Source: Candidatus Saccharimonadales bacterium | GTDB taxonomy: Bacteria > Patescibacteriota > Saccharimonadia > Saccharimonadales > Saccharimonadaceae | Assembly: GCA_030151825.1 (NCBI GenBank) | Contig: JASLCP010000033.1 | Coordinates: 1 to 20,238, forward strand | Length of the DNA: 20,238 nucleotides | Direction: 5' to 3' | Shown here: positions 1-6,397 of the stretch, one piece after another | Numbering within the stretch: position 1 is the stretch's first letter | Layout of the letters: each line of letters starts with the position of its first letter | Made by a program: the position numbers and the translations under genes | Notes under the pieces: model-generated | Database searches by the model: none | Told to the model about the DNA's origin: nothing | What the model saw: only the letters and a program-made list of their open reading frames with translations

Positions 1-201
1 GAATGGTCACTGCTGACTATCTTGGACAAGGCCTATGAGGTACTACAGGACGGTCGCTGCGAATTTGACGCGGCGGCACTCGGCCAGACATTCGTCGACA
101 ATCTTCGCGACGAAGGAATCGCCCCGTGGCGCGACGCTTACACTCAGGCGCTTGAGGAGGCCCGTCGCACCTACCTTACCCCGCACCCCGATAGTCAGTG
201 A
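1..201 (+). CDS. C-terminal fragment of an uncharacterised protein
   Basis: The frame is open from the first base to a TGA at 199-201 and encodes the last 66 residues of a protein whose start lies outside the window. The fragment is soluble-looking, acidic and probably helical (a leucine-rich helix near its start, then QALEEARR near the end), with no membrane segment and no motif I recognise. A strong hairpin with a T tract follows the stop within 10 nt, which supports this as the true 3' end of a plus-strand transcription unit. I assign no function. It would be an ordinary soluble C-terminus by appearance. Confidence 0.6.
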   Translation, partial: EWSLLTILDKAYEVLQDGRCEFDAAALGQTFVDNLRDEGIAPWRDAYTQALEEARRTYLTPHPDSQ

Positions 202-208
202 TTCGATA

Positions 209-259
209 GTAAAAGAATCCTCCGCATCTATCAGGTGATGTGGGGTTCTTTTACTTTTT
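209..259 (+). terminator. Rho-independent terminator of the left-end gene
   Basis: GTAAAAGAA at 209-217 pairs with TTCTTTTAC at 246-254. Inner pairing of CCGCATC with GATGTGG extends the stem, and TTTTT follows at 255-259. It lies 7 nt after the plus-strand stop. The right arm overlaps the last codons of the convergent minus-strand gene ending at 251, so it may also help end that transcript, although the T tract is best on the plus strand. Confidence 0.75.
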
Positions 260-808
260 GATAATTTTGTCGGTGGATTTTCGCACTGTACGTACTGCGC
301 GGTAGCGGTCTTTGGCATAGGCGTTACCGACGCCGAATTGCTGATTTAACTCACTTTGCAGTGTGGTGACCTTAAGGCGAACTTCATCTTCGTCCATACC
401 AGATTGACGCAACGCAGCGGCACCGACCAGCGTTTCAAGGTGACGAGTAAAGAGCTGACGGCGATCGAGGACTTTTTGTGATGCCCCGGAAACAACGTCC
501 GGTGTCGCGTCGCCATAGCGCTGCTCGATGTCTGCTGCAGCCGGTTGCGTCACCGCCGCATGCGACAGACCGTTGGCGCGATTGGCTTTGTTAAAATAGT
601 CCATAATCCATTCGAGTGCCAGCGCACGATCGGCAAGCGACACCGCAATGCCCCGCTGGCGAAACTCAACCATCTCGGCGTTATCGGCATTGTACTCAAA
701 ATCAACCTCGGAAAACCGTTCGTCGATAGCAATATCCAGTTGTTCTGGTGGCACAATATCTCCGTCACGCTCTTCAAAAAGCGGCATCTCGACTGACATC
801 TTATTCAT
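251..808 (-). CDS. Uncharacterised 185-aa soluble protein
   Basis: I do not recognise this protein. It begins with an acidic stretch (residues 1-50, rich in E and D), has a mixed helical middle, and ends with a helical, Lys/Arg-rich tail from about residue 125 that finishes KSTDKIIKK. No signal peptide or membrane segment is visible. The ATG at 806-808 is chosen because TATAAT ends 6 nt upstream of it with a TTGATA -35 at 17-bp spacing, which predicts a leaderless transcript; there is no Shine-Dalgarno. The gene lies 31 nt downstream of the 89-aa gene on the same strand, so it may also be co-transcribed. It is convergent with the left-end gene, sharing the terminator region. It could be a lineage-specific Saccharibacteria protein. 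Confidence 0.75.
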   Translation of the reverse strand: MNKMSVEMPLFEERDGDIVPPEQLDIAIDERFSEVDFEYNADNAEMVEFRQRGIAVSLADRALALEWIMDYFNKANRANGLSHAAVTQPAAADIEQRYGDATPDVVSGASQKVLDRRQLFTRHLETLVGAAALRQSGMDEDEVRLKVTTLQSELNQQFGVGNAYAKDRYRAVRTVRKSTDKIIKK

Positions 809-814
809 AATACC

Positions 815-843
815 ATTATATCATAAACGTAATGAAATATCAA
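815..843 (-). promoter_or_regulatory. Leaderless promoter for the 185-aa gene
   Basis: On the minus strand TTGATA (838-843) and TATAAT (815-820) are separated by 17 bp, with a TG extension of the -10 box. The ATG follows after only 6 nt, so transcription is expected to begin at or beside the start codon. The -35 overlaps the stop codon of the upstream gene. Confidence 0.7.
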
Positions 844-1109
844 CTCACATCGTCTGAGGTATCGTGTGATCGGTAGGTCATCAAACGATCAGTTGCTCGA
901 CGGGCCGCCTCGCGACGGAGGCGATTGCGGCGTTCAATTCGATGAGCTGACGGCTGCGTATCCATCGGCCCCTGGCGCAAACGCGCCGCATACATATCAA
1001 TCACCTTTGACCCCATCAATAGATTATCGTAATTGTCCCGCGTGTTGCCCGTCCAGTAGTCGTCAATCAGGTCGTTTTGGTCATGTCTAGGTATCTCACC
1101 GCTTGTCAT
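840..1109 (-). CDS. Uncharacterised 89-aa charged protein
   Basis: This is a short hydrophilic protein with an acidic N-terminus (DQNDLIDDYW) and a strongly basic middle (RIERRNRLRREAARRATDR, about residues 57-75), then a Ser/Asp tail. It has no membrane segment and no recognised domain. The ATG at 1107-1109 has no usable ribosome-binding site, since GAGGT directly abuts it. It instead sits 6 nt after a TAGTAT -10 box with a TTGCCT -35 at 17 bp, which supports a leaderless start. An in-frame stop lies just upstream, so no longer start exists. The next minus-strand gene starts 31 nt after its stop. The reading frame is believable because of the promoter, but homology is unknown to me. Confidence 0.6.
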   Translation of the reverse strand: MTSGEIPRHDQNDLIDDYWTGNTRDNYDNLLMGSKVIDMYAARLRQGPMDTQPSAHRIERRNRLRREAARRATDRLMTYRSHDTSDDVS

Positions 1110-1115
1110 ACCTCG

Positions 1116-1144
1116 ATACTACGCCACTCGACTACTCTAGGCAA
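1116..1144 (-). promoter_or_regulatory. Leaderless promoter for the 89-aa gene
   Basis: TTGCCT (1139-1144) and TAGTAT (1116-1121) lie 17 bp apart on the minus strand. The start codon comes 6 nt after the -10 box. Confidence 0.55.
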
Positions 1145-1158
1145 GGGTTCTTAGTAAC

Positions 1159-1196
1159 AAAAAGCCCCTTGGAGCGATTTGCGCGTCCCAAGGGGT
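1159..1196 (-). terminator. Strong minus-strand terminator
   Basis: On the minus strand CCCCTTGG pairs with CCAAGGGG (arms 1188-1195 and 1164-1171), with further GCG/CGC pairing inside the loop, and TTTTT follows at 1163-1159. It ends either the small transcript starting near 1216 or readthrough from the 68-aa gene at 1318-1524. Confidence 0.75.
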
Positions 1197-1216
1197 ATTT
1201 TGGCACCTGTTTGTTT
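1159..1216 (-). ncRNA. Candidate short RNA of about 58 nt
   Basis: A minus-strand promoter (TTGCAG at 1247-1252, 18-bp spacer, TACACT at 1223-1228 with a TG extension) predicts a start near 1216. The strong terminator at 1159-1196 would stop it after about 58 nt. No open reading frame fits within this unit. It lies between two independent units: the 68-aa gene has its own terminator upstream and the 89-aa gene has its own promoter downstream. It could be a small RNA, an attenuated leader, or a chance promoter in front of a backup terminator. There is no match to a known RNA family that I can name. Confidence 0.3.
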
Positions 1217-1268
1217 GATACGAGTGTAGCATTAAACGCGCTTACGCTGCAAGCAGAAAAACACGCCC

Positions 1269-1303
1269 AACAAAATACCGCCCCCAAAACAGAGGCGGTA
1301 TTT
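1269..1303 (-). terminator. Terminator of the 68-aa gene
   Basis: AAATACCGCC (1273-1282) pairs perfectly with GGCGGTATTT (1294-1303) around an 11-nt loop. On the minus strand it is followed by TGTTG. It begins 15 nt after the stop of the 68-aa gene. Confidence 0.7.
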
Positions 1304-1317
1304 GTGGATAATCGAAA

Positions 1318-1524
1318 CTATTTTTTCTTTGAGATAGTTAGGAAACCGTTGCGTGGGTTTTCTTTGACAACACGGTCTGCTGGAAGATCAGTTGGTTCAC
1401 CCTTTGCATTCTTCTCTACTTTTGCAAAAAAGTAGATTGTCTGTGGTTTGCCGCCGCGAAGTGTCACTTCGGTCTTGTGCAAGTAGTAGGTGATGCCCTT
1501 TGAGTTAGTGTGACTGTAAGCCAT
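1318..1524 (-). CDS. Small 68-aa protein of Patescibacteria type, function unknown
   Basis: The protein starts MAYSHTNSKGITYYLHK and ends ENPRNGFLTISKKK. Its pattern of short beta-prone segments (ITYYLHKTEVTL, QTIYFFAKVEK) resembles a small conserved hypothetical protein I associate with Saccharibacteria and relatives, but I know no function for it. The start is secure: AGGAGGT at 1535-1541 stands 10 nt upstream of the ATG. The gene has its own promoter and its own terminator, so it is a monocistronic unit that may be well expressed. It is basic at the C-terminus and has no membrane segment. A small nucleic-acid-binding or ribosome-associated role would be a guess. Confidence 0.8.
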   Translation of the reverse strand: MAYSHTNSKGITYYLHKTEVTLRGGKPQTIYFFAKVEKNAKGEPTDLPADRVVKENPRNGFLTISKKK

Positions 1525-1561
1525 ATGGTGTTATACCTCCTATTAGTGCGTTACATTGGCT

Positions 1562-1591
1562 AGAGTACCGCGGCTGGCGCCCCCTTGTCAA
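1562..1591 (-). promoter_or_regulatory. Promoter of the 68-aa gene
   Basis: A perfect TTGACA (1586-1591, minus strand) is followed after 18 bp by TACTCT (1562-1567). The spacer is unusually GC-rich. The transcript would have a leader of about 30 nt carrying the AGGAGGT ribosome-binding site. The -35 lies only 3 nt beyond the stop codon of the preceding gene. Confidence 0.55.
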
Positions 1592-1594
1592 CAC

Positions 1595-2233
1595 CTACAC
1601 ACCCCTGTGACGCATTTTTATGATTGATCGGAGGACAATCAGCGCTATCAGGCGAGCCACGATAATAAAGACAATGACAAGGCAAACTAATACCGAAAAA
1701 CCGGCAAAATCAGGCGACCAGAGCGGCGATACGAAACTAAATCGATATTGATCGGCTTTTGGCATACTAATCCCCTCAATAGGTGCTCCTGATGGCGAGA
1801 AACTGTCTAGCTCACTGATGACACACTGTTGATACGCCTGTGAATAGTGGCCGAGATTGGCATAGCGCGGCGCACAGACTTCTTGGGCCTTTTTAAAAAT
1901 ATTACCGTTAGGGTTGCCGTCGCTCGAGGCCCCATCGATGGCCTTTTGGCTATCGCGCTTGTACTGCTGTTCAAGGTAAATCGTGCCCATATTGGCATTC
2001 ATATGCGCCGCCACATATCGTTGTAAATCATACAATCTATTTTGAATGACGGTGGGATCCCCTTGCTTATCAGCGGCCAGTACCGCATCCCGGCGTTGAA
2101 TCATGCCAATGTTGTTCAACCGCAAAAACGTTGCCGCAATAAAGCCCACTAAAACAAGCAGTAGTAGCAACTGCCACGTCTTTATCTGTTGTAAGCGTCG
2201 TACATTTCGCTTGATATATCGTGTTTCGGCCAC
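1595..2233 (-). CDS. Two-span membrane protein with an external domain, unknown function
   Basis: The 212-aa protein has a basic N-terminus, a first membrane helix at about residues 20-37 (LLLLLVLVGF), a hydrophilic domain of about 140 residues, and a second helix at about 178-203 followed by a basic tail (KMRHRGV). The positive flanks place both ends in the cytoplasm and the middle domain outside. That domain has two cysteines (C121, C138) that could form a disulfide, possibly through the DsbA encoded at 14451. The start is GTG at 2231-2233 with AAGGTGGGAG just upstream. It has an extended -10 promoter in the gap after the MFS gene. I do not recognise the family; Saccharibacteria-specific is likely. 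Confidence 0.8.
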   Translation of the reverse strand: MAETRYIKRNVRRLQQIKTWQLLLLLVLVGFIAATFLRLNNIGMIQRRDAVLAADKQGDPTVIQNRLYDLQRYVAAHMNANMGTIYLEQQYKRDSQKAIDGASSDGNPNGNIFKKAQEVCAPRYANLGHYSQAYQQCVISELDSFSPSGAPIEGISMPKADQYRFSFVSPLWSPDFAGFSVLVCLVIVFIIVARLIALIVLRSIIKMRHRGV

Positions 2234-2258
2234 AGACTCCCACCTTTTACTGTGCTTT

Positions 2259-2267
2259 AGTATAGCA
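2259..2267 (-). promoter_or_regulatory. Extended -10 promoter (TGCTATACT)
   Basis: TGCTATACT on the minus strand lies in the 36-bp gap between the MFS gene and the two-span membrane gene. No -35 match is seen, as expected for extended -10 promoters. The leader would be about 18 nt and contains the ribosome-binding site. Confidence 0.5.
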
Positions 2268-2269
2268 GT

Positions 2270-3493
2270 TTAGCGCTTTTTGCGGTACATCGAAAAGTTT
2301 GCCGTCATCATCAGCAAACTGTAGACTGCCGTACAGCCAAAGAAGAGTTGCATCGCCGACGCTGGCGATGGCAAGCAAATAATCAACAGTGCAAATACCG
2401 CACAGGCCAAGGCAGCACCCGCGTTCAGGGCGATTTCGATAAAGAACATGTACACAATACGGCGCCCCGACAAATCAGCGGTATCAAAAATCCCGCGTTG
2501 GAACGACATTGAAAAGCCGGTCGTGGCAATCTCGCTGGTAATATTGACGCCAGCCACCGACACTGGTGTTGTGATAAAAGCACGAAACACATGTGTCAGC
2601 GCTGTCGCAATAGTCGAAATATGCAGCAAGTCACCGCCACGACGTCGGTCAATCAGCCGCCCAAAGGTATATGCTGCCATAAATGATGTCACGACGGTAA
2701 TTGAGGCCAGCGCGCCGACCTTGAAGTAAATATCATCGCTTGAGCCAGCAAACACCACAACTGCCTGGAACAAAATCCACACGGTCACCGTCGCAAAGGT
2801 GTGCCAACCAACCGCAGACTCGGCAACAATACTGCGCGAGGCCATGCGCCACGGAAAGCCTCGAAACTCGAGTTTTTGGCGCGTTTTAACCGGTTCGTCA
2901 GTGCGCATCAGCGGCCATGACGCCAACGCGAATAAGGCCGCCGATAACCACATAGTGACCTCTGGTGCGATCATAAAGGCAATCAGACCCCCAAGAAGCG
3001 GGCTGAGACTGGCGGCTGCGCGTTCGATAATCTGCATATAGCCGATTTCTTTGCCAGCATGTTCAACATGTTTGACCTTAGAAAAACTCACGAGATACGA
3101 CAAATCATAGACGACATTCGATAATGCCTGGAAGATTCCAAAGCCAATAATCGCCTGCAGTCCAAAATCACCGACCAACGTAAAACACACCAGCGCTGGA
3201 ATATAGAGGAGATTGCCTGCCAAAATACCGTGCTTGGGGCCAAATCGCGCCACGAATCGCGCTGTCGGATACGAAATCAGCATGCGACCAATGAACGAAA
3301 TCAGATAATATACAGCAATAAACAAAATACTATAGCCATGCTCGTACAGATACAGCGCCACAAACAAGTTGATCATGTTTTGCGCCAACAATCGCATCAT
3401 GCGCGAGGCATAGAGCTCGGCAACTTTATCAAAGCTAGCATAGCGCCAAAAGTGACGGCGCTCAAGCAGACGTTGTAAAAATGATTGCAGCAT
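2270..3493 (-). CDS. Major facilitator superfamily transporter
   Basis: This 407-aa protein is strongly hydrophobic, with a spacing of helices that fits 12 membrane spans. A basic amphipathic N-terminus (RLLERRHFWRYASFDK) precedes the first span. After the second span there is a degenerate MFS motif A-like loop (SYPTARFVARFGPKHG), and an equivalent loop in the second half reads GRLIDRRRGGD. These features and the length fit an MFS exporter or sugar/metabolite carrier, and the substrate cannot be read from the sequence. The ATG at 3491-3493 has only a distant GGGTGAG, so the exact start is uncertain. The gene is divergent from the Mur ligase gene, with 93 bp between the starts. A CATAAT -10-like box lies in that gap. 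Confidence 0.85.
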   Translation of the reverse strand: MLQSFLQRLLERRHFWRYASFDKVAELYASRMMRLLAQNMINLFVALYLYEHGYSILFIAVYYLISFIGRMLISYPTARFVARFGPKHGILAGNLLYIPALVCFTLVGDFGLQAIIGFGIFQALSNVVYDLSYLVSFSKVKHVEHAGKEIGYMQIIERAAASLSPLLGGLIAFMIAPEVTMWLSAALFALASWPLMRTDEPVKTRQKLEFRGFPWRMASRSIVAESAVGWHTFATVTVWILFQAVVVFAGSSDDIYFKVGALASITVVTSFMAAYTFGRLIDRRRGGDLLHISTIATALTHVFRAFITTPVSVAGVNITSEIATTGFSMSFQRGIFDTADLSGRRIVYMFFIEIALNAGAALACAVFALLIICLPSPASAMQLFFGCTAVYSLLMMTANFSMYRKKR

Positions 3494-3574
3494 TGTTGTT
3501 TTTGTGTCTCACCCTTTTTGCTTAACCCTAATTATGTCATAAAAGATAGGCTAAGCACAAGGGGTTTTATACGG

Positions 3575-3580
3575 TATACT
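3575..3580 (+). promoter_or_regulatory. Leaderless -10 box of the Mur ligase gene
   Basis: TATACT ends 6 nt before the ATG at 3587. The only purine-rich stretch (AGGG) is too close to the start to act as a Shine-Dalgarno. No clear -35 is seen. Confidence 0.55.
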
Positions 3581-3586
3581 AGGGAT

Positions 3587-4828
3587 ATGAATATCTACTT
3601 TTCCGGGATAGGCGGTGTTGGGCTGGGGCCGCTGGCCGAAATTGCATTAGATGCCGGCAATATAGTGACTGGATCAGATGCGAATACCGGCTTGATGACC
3701 CGCCAATTGGGTGCACGCGGCGTAGTCGTGAGTACGGATCAAACGGGGATGTTTTTGCGTGAATCGCACACCGATGAGCCAATCGACTGGTTTGTTTATA
3801 CCTCTGCCCTGCCCGCCGATCATCCAGAGCTGGTCGCTGCTAAAGCACTCGGTATCAAAACCAGCAAGCGCGACGAATTACTGGCGCATATTATCGCCGA
3901 AAAAGGCCTGAAACTGATTGCCGTCGCAGGAACCCATGGAAAAACGACAACAACATCGCTGTTTGTTTGGGCGTTCCAGCAACTAGGGATTCCGATTAGC
4001 TATTCGATTGGCACTACCTTGTCGTTTGGGCCAAGTGGCAAGTTTCATCCCGCTAGTGAGTATTTTGTGTATGAATGTGACGAATACGACCGAAATTTTT
4101 TGCAGTTTCATCCGTATCTGGCAGTTATCCCGTCGCTCAGCTATGATCACCCCGATACCTATCCAACCGAGGATGAATATAACCAGGCGTTTCGCGCATT
4201 TTTGACACAAAGTGAGATGAGTATTTTGTGGCAGCGCGAGGCCACACAGATTGGGGAACCGGCGCAATCGTGGGTACTGAATGATCGGGACGTTGTGCCA
4301 CTAACACTGGCGGGTGAGCACGTCCGACAGAACGCCAGCCTCGTCGTCAAAGCCTTCGAACGCTTGGGGATTGCTGGTGATGTCGTGCAGGCACTCAACC
4401 AATTCCCTGGCGCGAATCGGCGGTTCGAAAAACTTGCTAATAATCTGTATACCGATTACGCTGTTCACCCTCGCGAAATCGCCGCGACAATCAACATGGC
4501 GTGCGAACTGAATAATCACGTTATTGCCATTTACCAACCGCATCAAAATGTCCGTCAACACGAAGTGCAGGCGGGCTATAGCGACCAGATTTTTGCCGAG
4601 GCCGACGAAGTATATTGGCTGCCGACCTATTTGACGCGCGAAAACCCGCAGCTAGAAACACTGACACCACAGCAACTGGCGCATCAGATAGCACCCGAAA
4701 AGCTGCATATTGCTGACCTAGATGACGAACTATGGCAAACGATTGAACAACACCGCGCGGCGGGACATCTGGTGCTATGCATGGGCGCCGGGACGATTGA
4801 CGGCTGGTTGCGTCAACACCTCGGTTAA
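3587..4828 (+). CDS. murC: UDP-N-acetylmuramate--L-alanine ligase type Mur ligase
   Basis: This is a cytoplasmic Mur ligase of 413 aa. It joins L-alanine to UDP-MurNAc, the first peptide step of peptidoglycan synthesis. The N-terminal Rossmann domain has GIGGVGLGPLAEIAL (7-21) with a GSD at 29-31. The ATP P-loop is GTHGKTTTT (115-123). ECDEYD (163-168) and SYDHPDTY (185-192) form the central-domain metal/ATP region. TDYAVHPREIAATI, near residue 300, matches the MurC DDYxHHPxEI motif with one His changed to Val. ECDEYD is closer to the Mpl recycling ligases, so an Mpl-like role is the main alternative. The start is placed at MNIYFSG because a leaderless -10 precedes it; a longer frame back to 3485 lacks homology. 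The protein is somewhat shorter than typical MurC. Its stop overlaps that of the convergent MazG-like gene. Confidence 0.85.
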   Translation: MNIYFSGIGGVGLGPLAEIALDAGNIVTGSDANTGLMTRQLGARGVVVSTDQTGMFLRESHTDEPIDWFVYTSALPADHPELVAAKALGIKTSKRDELLAHIIAEKGLKLIAVAGTHGKTTTTSLFVWAFQQLGIPISYSIGTTLSFGPSGKFHPASEYFVYECDEYDRNFLQFHPYLAVIPSLSYDHPDTYPTEDEYNQAFRAFLTQSEMSILWQREATQIGEPAQSWVLNDRDVVPLTLAGEHVRQNASLVVKAFERLGIAGDVVQALNQFPGANRRFEKLANNLYTDYAVHPREIAATINMACELNNHVIAIYQPHQNVRQHEVQAGYSDQIFAEADEVYWLPTYLTRENPQLETLTPQQLAHQIAPEKLHIADLDDELWQTIEQHRAAGHLVLCMGAGTIDGWLRQHLG

Positions 4829-5166
4829 CGATTGTCGCCGCTACCACTAGTAACGCCACGGTCCTTGCGACTAAGGACTTTGTCGAGGTTTTTCTGTGCA
4901 ACTTCTTCGAGACTTGAATCAAGCAGCGTAGCAACCGAATTAACGTACCACAAAATATCGCCAAGCTCTTTGAGGATTTCTTGCTTATCTTCATCACCGA
5001 TCTTGCCGTGTTTGTCGCGAATCAGCTTTTTGAATTTTTCAGCCACTTCGCCACTCTCACCGACCAATCCAAAGACTTGTGACAGTAGCGCCGCGTCCAT
5101 ATCAGTAATCGCATGATCGCTCATTAATGTTGATATGGCTGTTTTAGAATAGTCATCGATTGTCAT
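4825..5166 (-). CDS. MazG-like nucleoside triphosphate pyrophosphohydrolase
   Basis: This small all-alpha enzyme (113 aa) hydrolyses NTPs or dNTPs to the monophosphate and pyrophosphate, probably for pool cleaning. The metal-binding signature of the family, ExxE then ExxD about 26 residues later, is present as E37-S-G-E40 and E67-L-G-D70, followed by ILWYVNSVA. The helix between them (KFKKLIRDKHGK) is basic, as usual. It is a single-domain form, half the size of E. coli MazG. The C-terminus (GVTSGSGDNR) looks disordered. The ATG lies 6 nt after TAAAAT, suggesting a leaderless message, and the -10 box overlaps the end of trmB. Its stop shares TTAA with the stop of the Mur ligase gene, leaving no space for a terminator. 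The exact substrate is unknown. Confidence 0.85.
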   Translation of the reverse strand: MTIDDYSKTAISTLMSDHAITDMDAALLSQVFGLVGESGEVAEKFKKLIRDKHGKIGDEDKQEILKELGDILWYVNSVATLLDSSLEEVAQKNLDKVLSRKDRGVTSGSGDNR

Positions 5167-5170
5167 AGGT

Positions 5171-5818
5171 CTATTTTAGCAAGCTTGGCGTAGCCTGTAC
5201 AAAATTCGTGACGAGCCCTTCACTGTGCCAGCGTTTTTCATAGACCGTCAGGACTTTGTAGTCGTCAGCCAGTGCCGATTCGTGCAAATCAAATGATAGT
5301 TCGTTAATACGCCACTTTTCGGCGACGAGTTGTTCGAGACTCCAGTGAAAGAAATCGCGATTATCATGTTTAAGGTAGAACGCGCTATCGCTTGATAATA
5401 GCGACTGGTATTGCCCTAGATACCGTGGATGTGTCATGCGGCGACCGGCGGAGTTTTTGCGCGGGAAGGGATCAGGAAAGGTCAGCCACAGCATCGTTAG
5501 TGAATGTGGTGCAAATAGTTCCGTCAGCTGGTCGGCGCGGGCACGCACAAAAAAGACGTTCGTCAGGCCACGTTCGGCGGCCTCGATCGCACCTTTTTGC
5601 AAACGATCGGCCTTGACATCAACTGCCACATACGTCAGCTCTGGATGGCGAGCGGCCAGTTCAACACTAAATTGCCCCGTCCCGGCACCTAGTTCAACGA
5701 CGTCAACTGGTCGTTTATCCCATTCGGCGGCCTCGAAACATAAAGGGGAATTCGCAAATAACGCAAACTTATATAGTTTGCGTTTGCGGGTAATAATAAA
5801 CTGATTCGGGTCGATCAT
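5171..5818 (-). CDS. trmB: tRNA (guanine-N7)-methyltransferase
   Basis: TrmB methylates N7 of G46 in the tRNA variable loop using S-adenosylmethionine. The 215-aa protein has the SAM-binding motif VELGAGTGQFSVELA (41-55), an acidic second motif VAVDVKADRL (64-73), and the diagnostic family signature FPDPFPRKN (114-122) followed by RRMTHPRYL (126-134). The N-terminus IITRKRKLYKF is short and basic compared with longer TrmB proteins. The ATG at 5816-5818 lies 3 nt after the tsaC stop, so the two tRNA-modification genes form an operon in the order tsaC-trmB. The gene end contains the promoter of the MazG-like gene. The assignment is firm. Confidence 0.93.
   Translation of the reverse strand: MIDPNQFIITRKRKLYKFALFANSPLCFEAAEWDKRPVDVVELGAGTGQFSVELAARHPELTYVAVDVKADRLQKGAIEAAERGLTNVFFVRARADQLTELFAPHSLTMLWLTFPDPFPRKNSAGRRMTHPRYLGQYQSLLSSDSAFYLKHDNRDFFHWSLEQLVAEKWRINELSFDLHESALADDYKVLTVYEKRWHSEGLVTNFVQATPSLLK
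5173..5201 (-). promoter_or_regulatory. Leaderless promoter of the MazG-like gene
   Basis: TAAAAT (5173-5178, minus strand) ends 6 nt before the ATG. A TGTACA at 5196-5201 gives a partial -35 at 17 bp. It is embedded in the 3' end of trmB. Confidence 0.45.
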
Positions 5819-5821
5819 TAG

Positions 5822-6376
5822 TTAACGAAGTTGCTCAAGGTCACCACTCGGCGCCATACTATAGAGCTGCGATGGCTGCGTTTCGAATGCTACGCCGCCA
5901 TCAACATAAAAGTCAACTTGATCGGCAAAGTAGCCTTCGGCTTCACCGACCGAACGAGCTGGCGCCTCACCTTCAGGATTGGCACTCGGGGCGATTAACG
6001 GCCCAGTTTGCTCAAGCAATCGACGCAGACCAGCATTGTTTGGCACACGATACGCCACACCGCTACTGCCGCGAACCAACCACTGGGGAGCGCTTGGTGC
6101 AGGCACGATAATACTATTTTTACCCGGCCACTTGCCACCGACTGTTTCGTCGATACCGCGAGGTAATGGATCGTACATTTGATCAACACTGGCAATTAGT
6201 ACAATGGGCGGCTTAGTCGTATCGCGCTGTTTGATACTAAATACTCGCTCGACCGCCTGTTCATTGTCGGCACGTGCTACCAAACCATACAGGGTATCGG
6301 TGAGTAGTACACCAACCGAGCCATCGTTAATCATTTCTATTAATTTTGGGGATGAGTTATCAGGAAACACTATCAT
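5822..6376 (-). CDS. tsaC: Threonylcarbamoyl-AMP synthase (Sua5/YrdC/TsaC family)
   Basis: TsaC makes threonylcarbamoyl-AMP from threonine, bicarbonate and ATP for the t6A37 modification of ANN-decoding tRNAs. The 184-aa protein has the YrdC-fold signatures TDTLYGLVARADN (26-38), SIKQRDTTKPPIVLIAS (47-63, the K-R-KP substrate loop) and GPLIAPSANPEGEAP (the SAN motif). It lacks the extra C-terminal domain of Sua5, so it is the short TsaC form. It is the first gene of the tsaC-trmB operon and is transcribed away from mscS. The two start codons are separated by only 21 bp and both look leaderless. A TATAGC -10 ends 6 nt before its ATG. Confidence 0.92.
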   Translation of the reverse strand: MIVFPDNSSPKLIEMINDGSVGVLLTDTLYGLVARADNEQAVERVFSIKQRDTTKPPIVLIASVDQMYDPLPRGIDETVGGKWPGKNSIIVPAPSAPQWLVRGSSGVAYRVPNNAGLRRLLEQTGPLIAPSANPEGEAPARSVGEAEGYFADQVDFYVDGGVAFETQPSQLYSMAPSGDLEQLR

Positions 6377-6397
6377 ACTTCTGCTATACTATCACAT
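6377..6397. promoter_or_regulatory. Overlapping divergent promoters of tsaC and mscS
   Basis: Only 21 bp separate the two start codons. Plus-strand TATACT (6385-6390, TG-extended) stands 7 nt before the mscS ATG, and minus-strand TATAGC (6383-6388) stands 6 nt before the tsaC ATG. The two -10 boxes overlap by 4 bp, so a polymerase open on one strand should block the other. Neither gene has room for a ribosome-binding site outside these boxes. Confidence 0.6.

Noticed and set aside
1103..1435. 110-aa plus-strand frame across two terminators
   Set aside because: It spans two hairpins and the 3' end of the 68-aa gene; there is no ribosome-binding site or domain.
3485..3586. Upstream extension of the Mur ligase frame (34 extra residues)
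   Set aside because: The extension has no Mur homology and runs through the -10 box; MNIYFSGIGG starts the Rossmann fold as expected.
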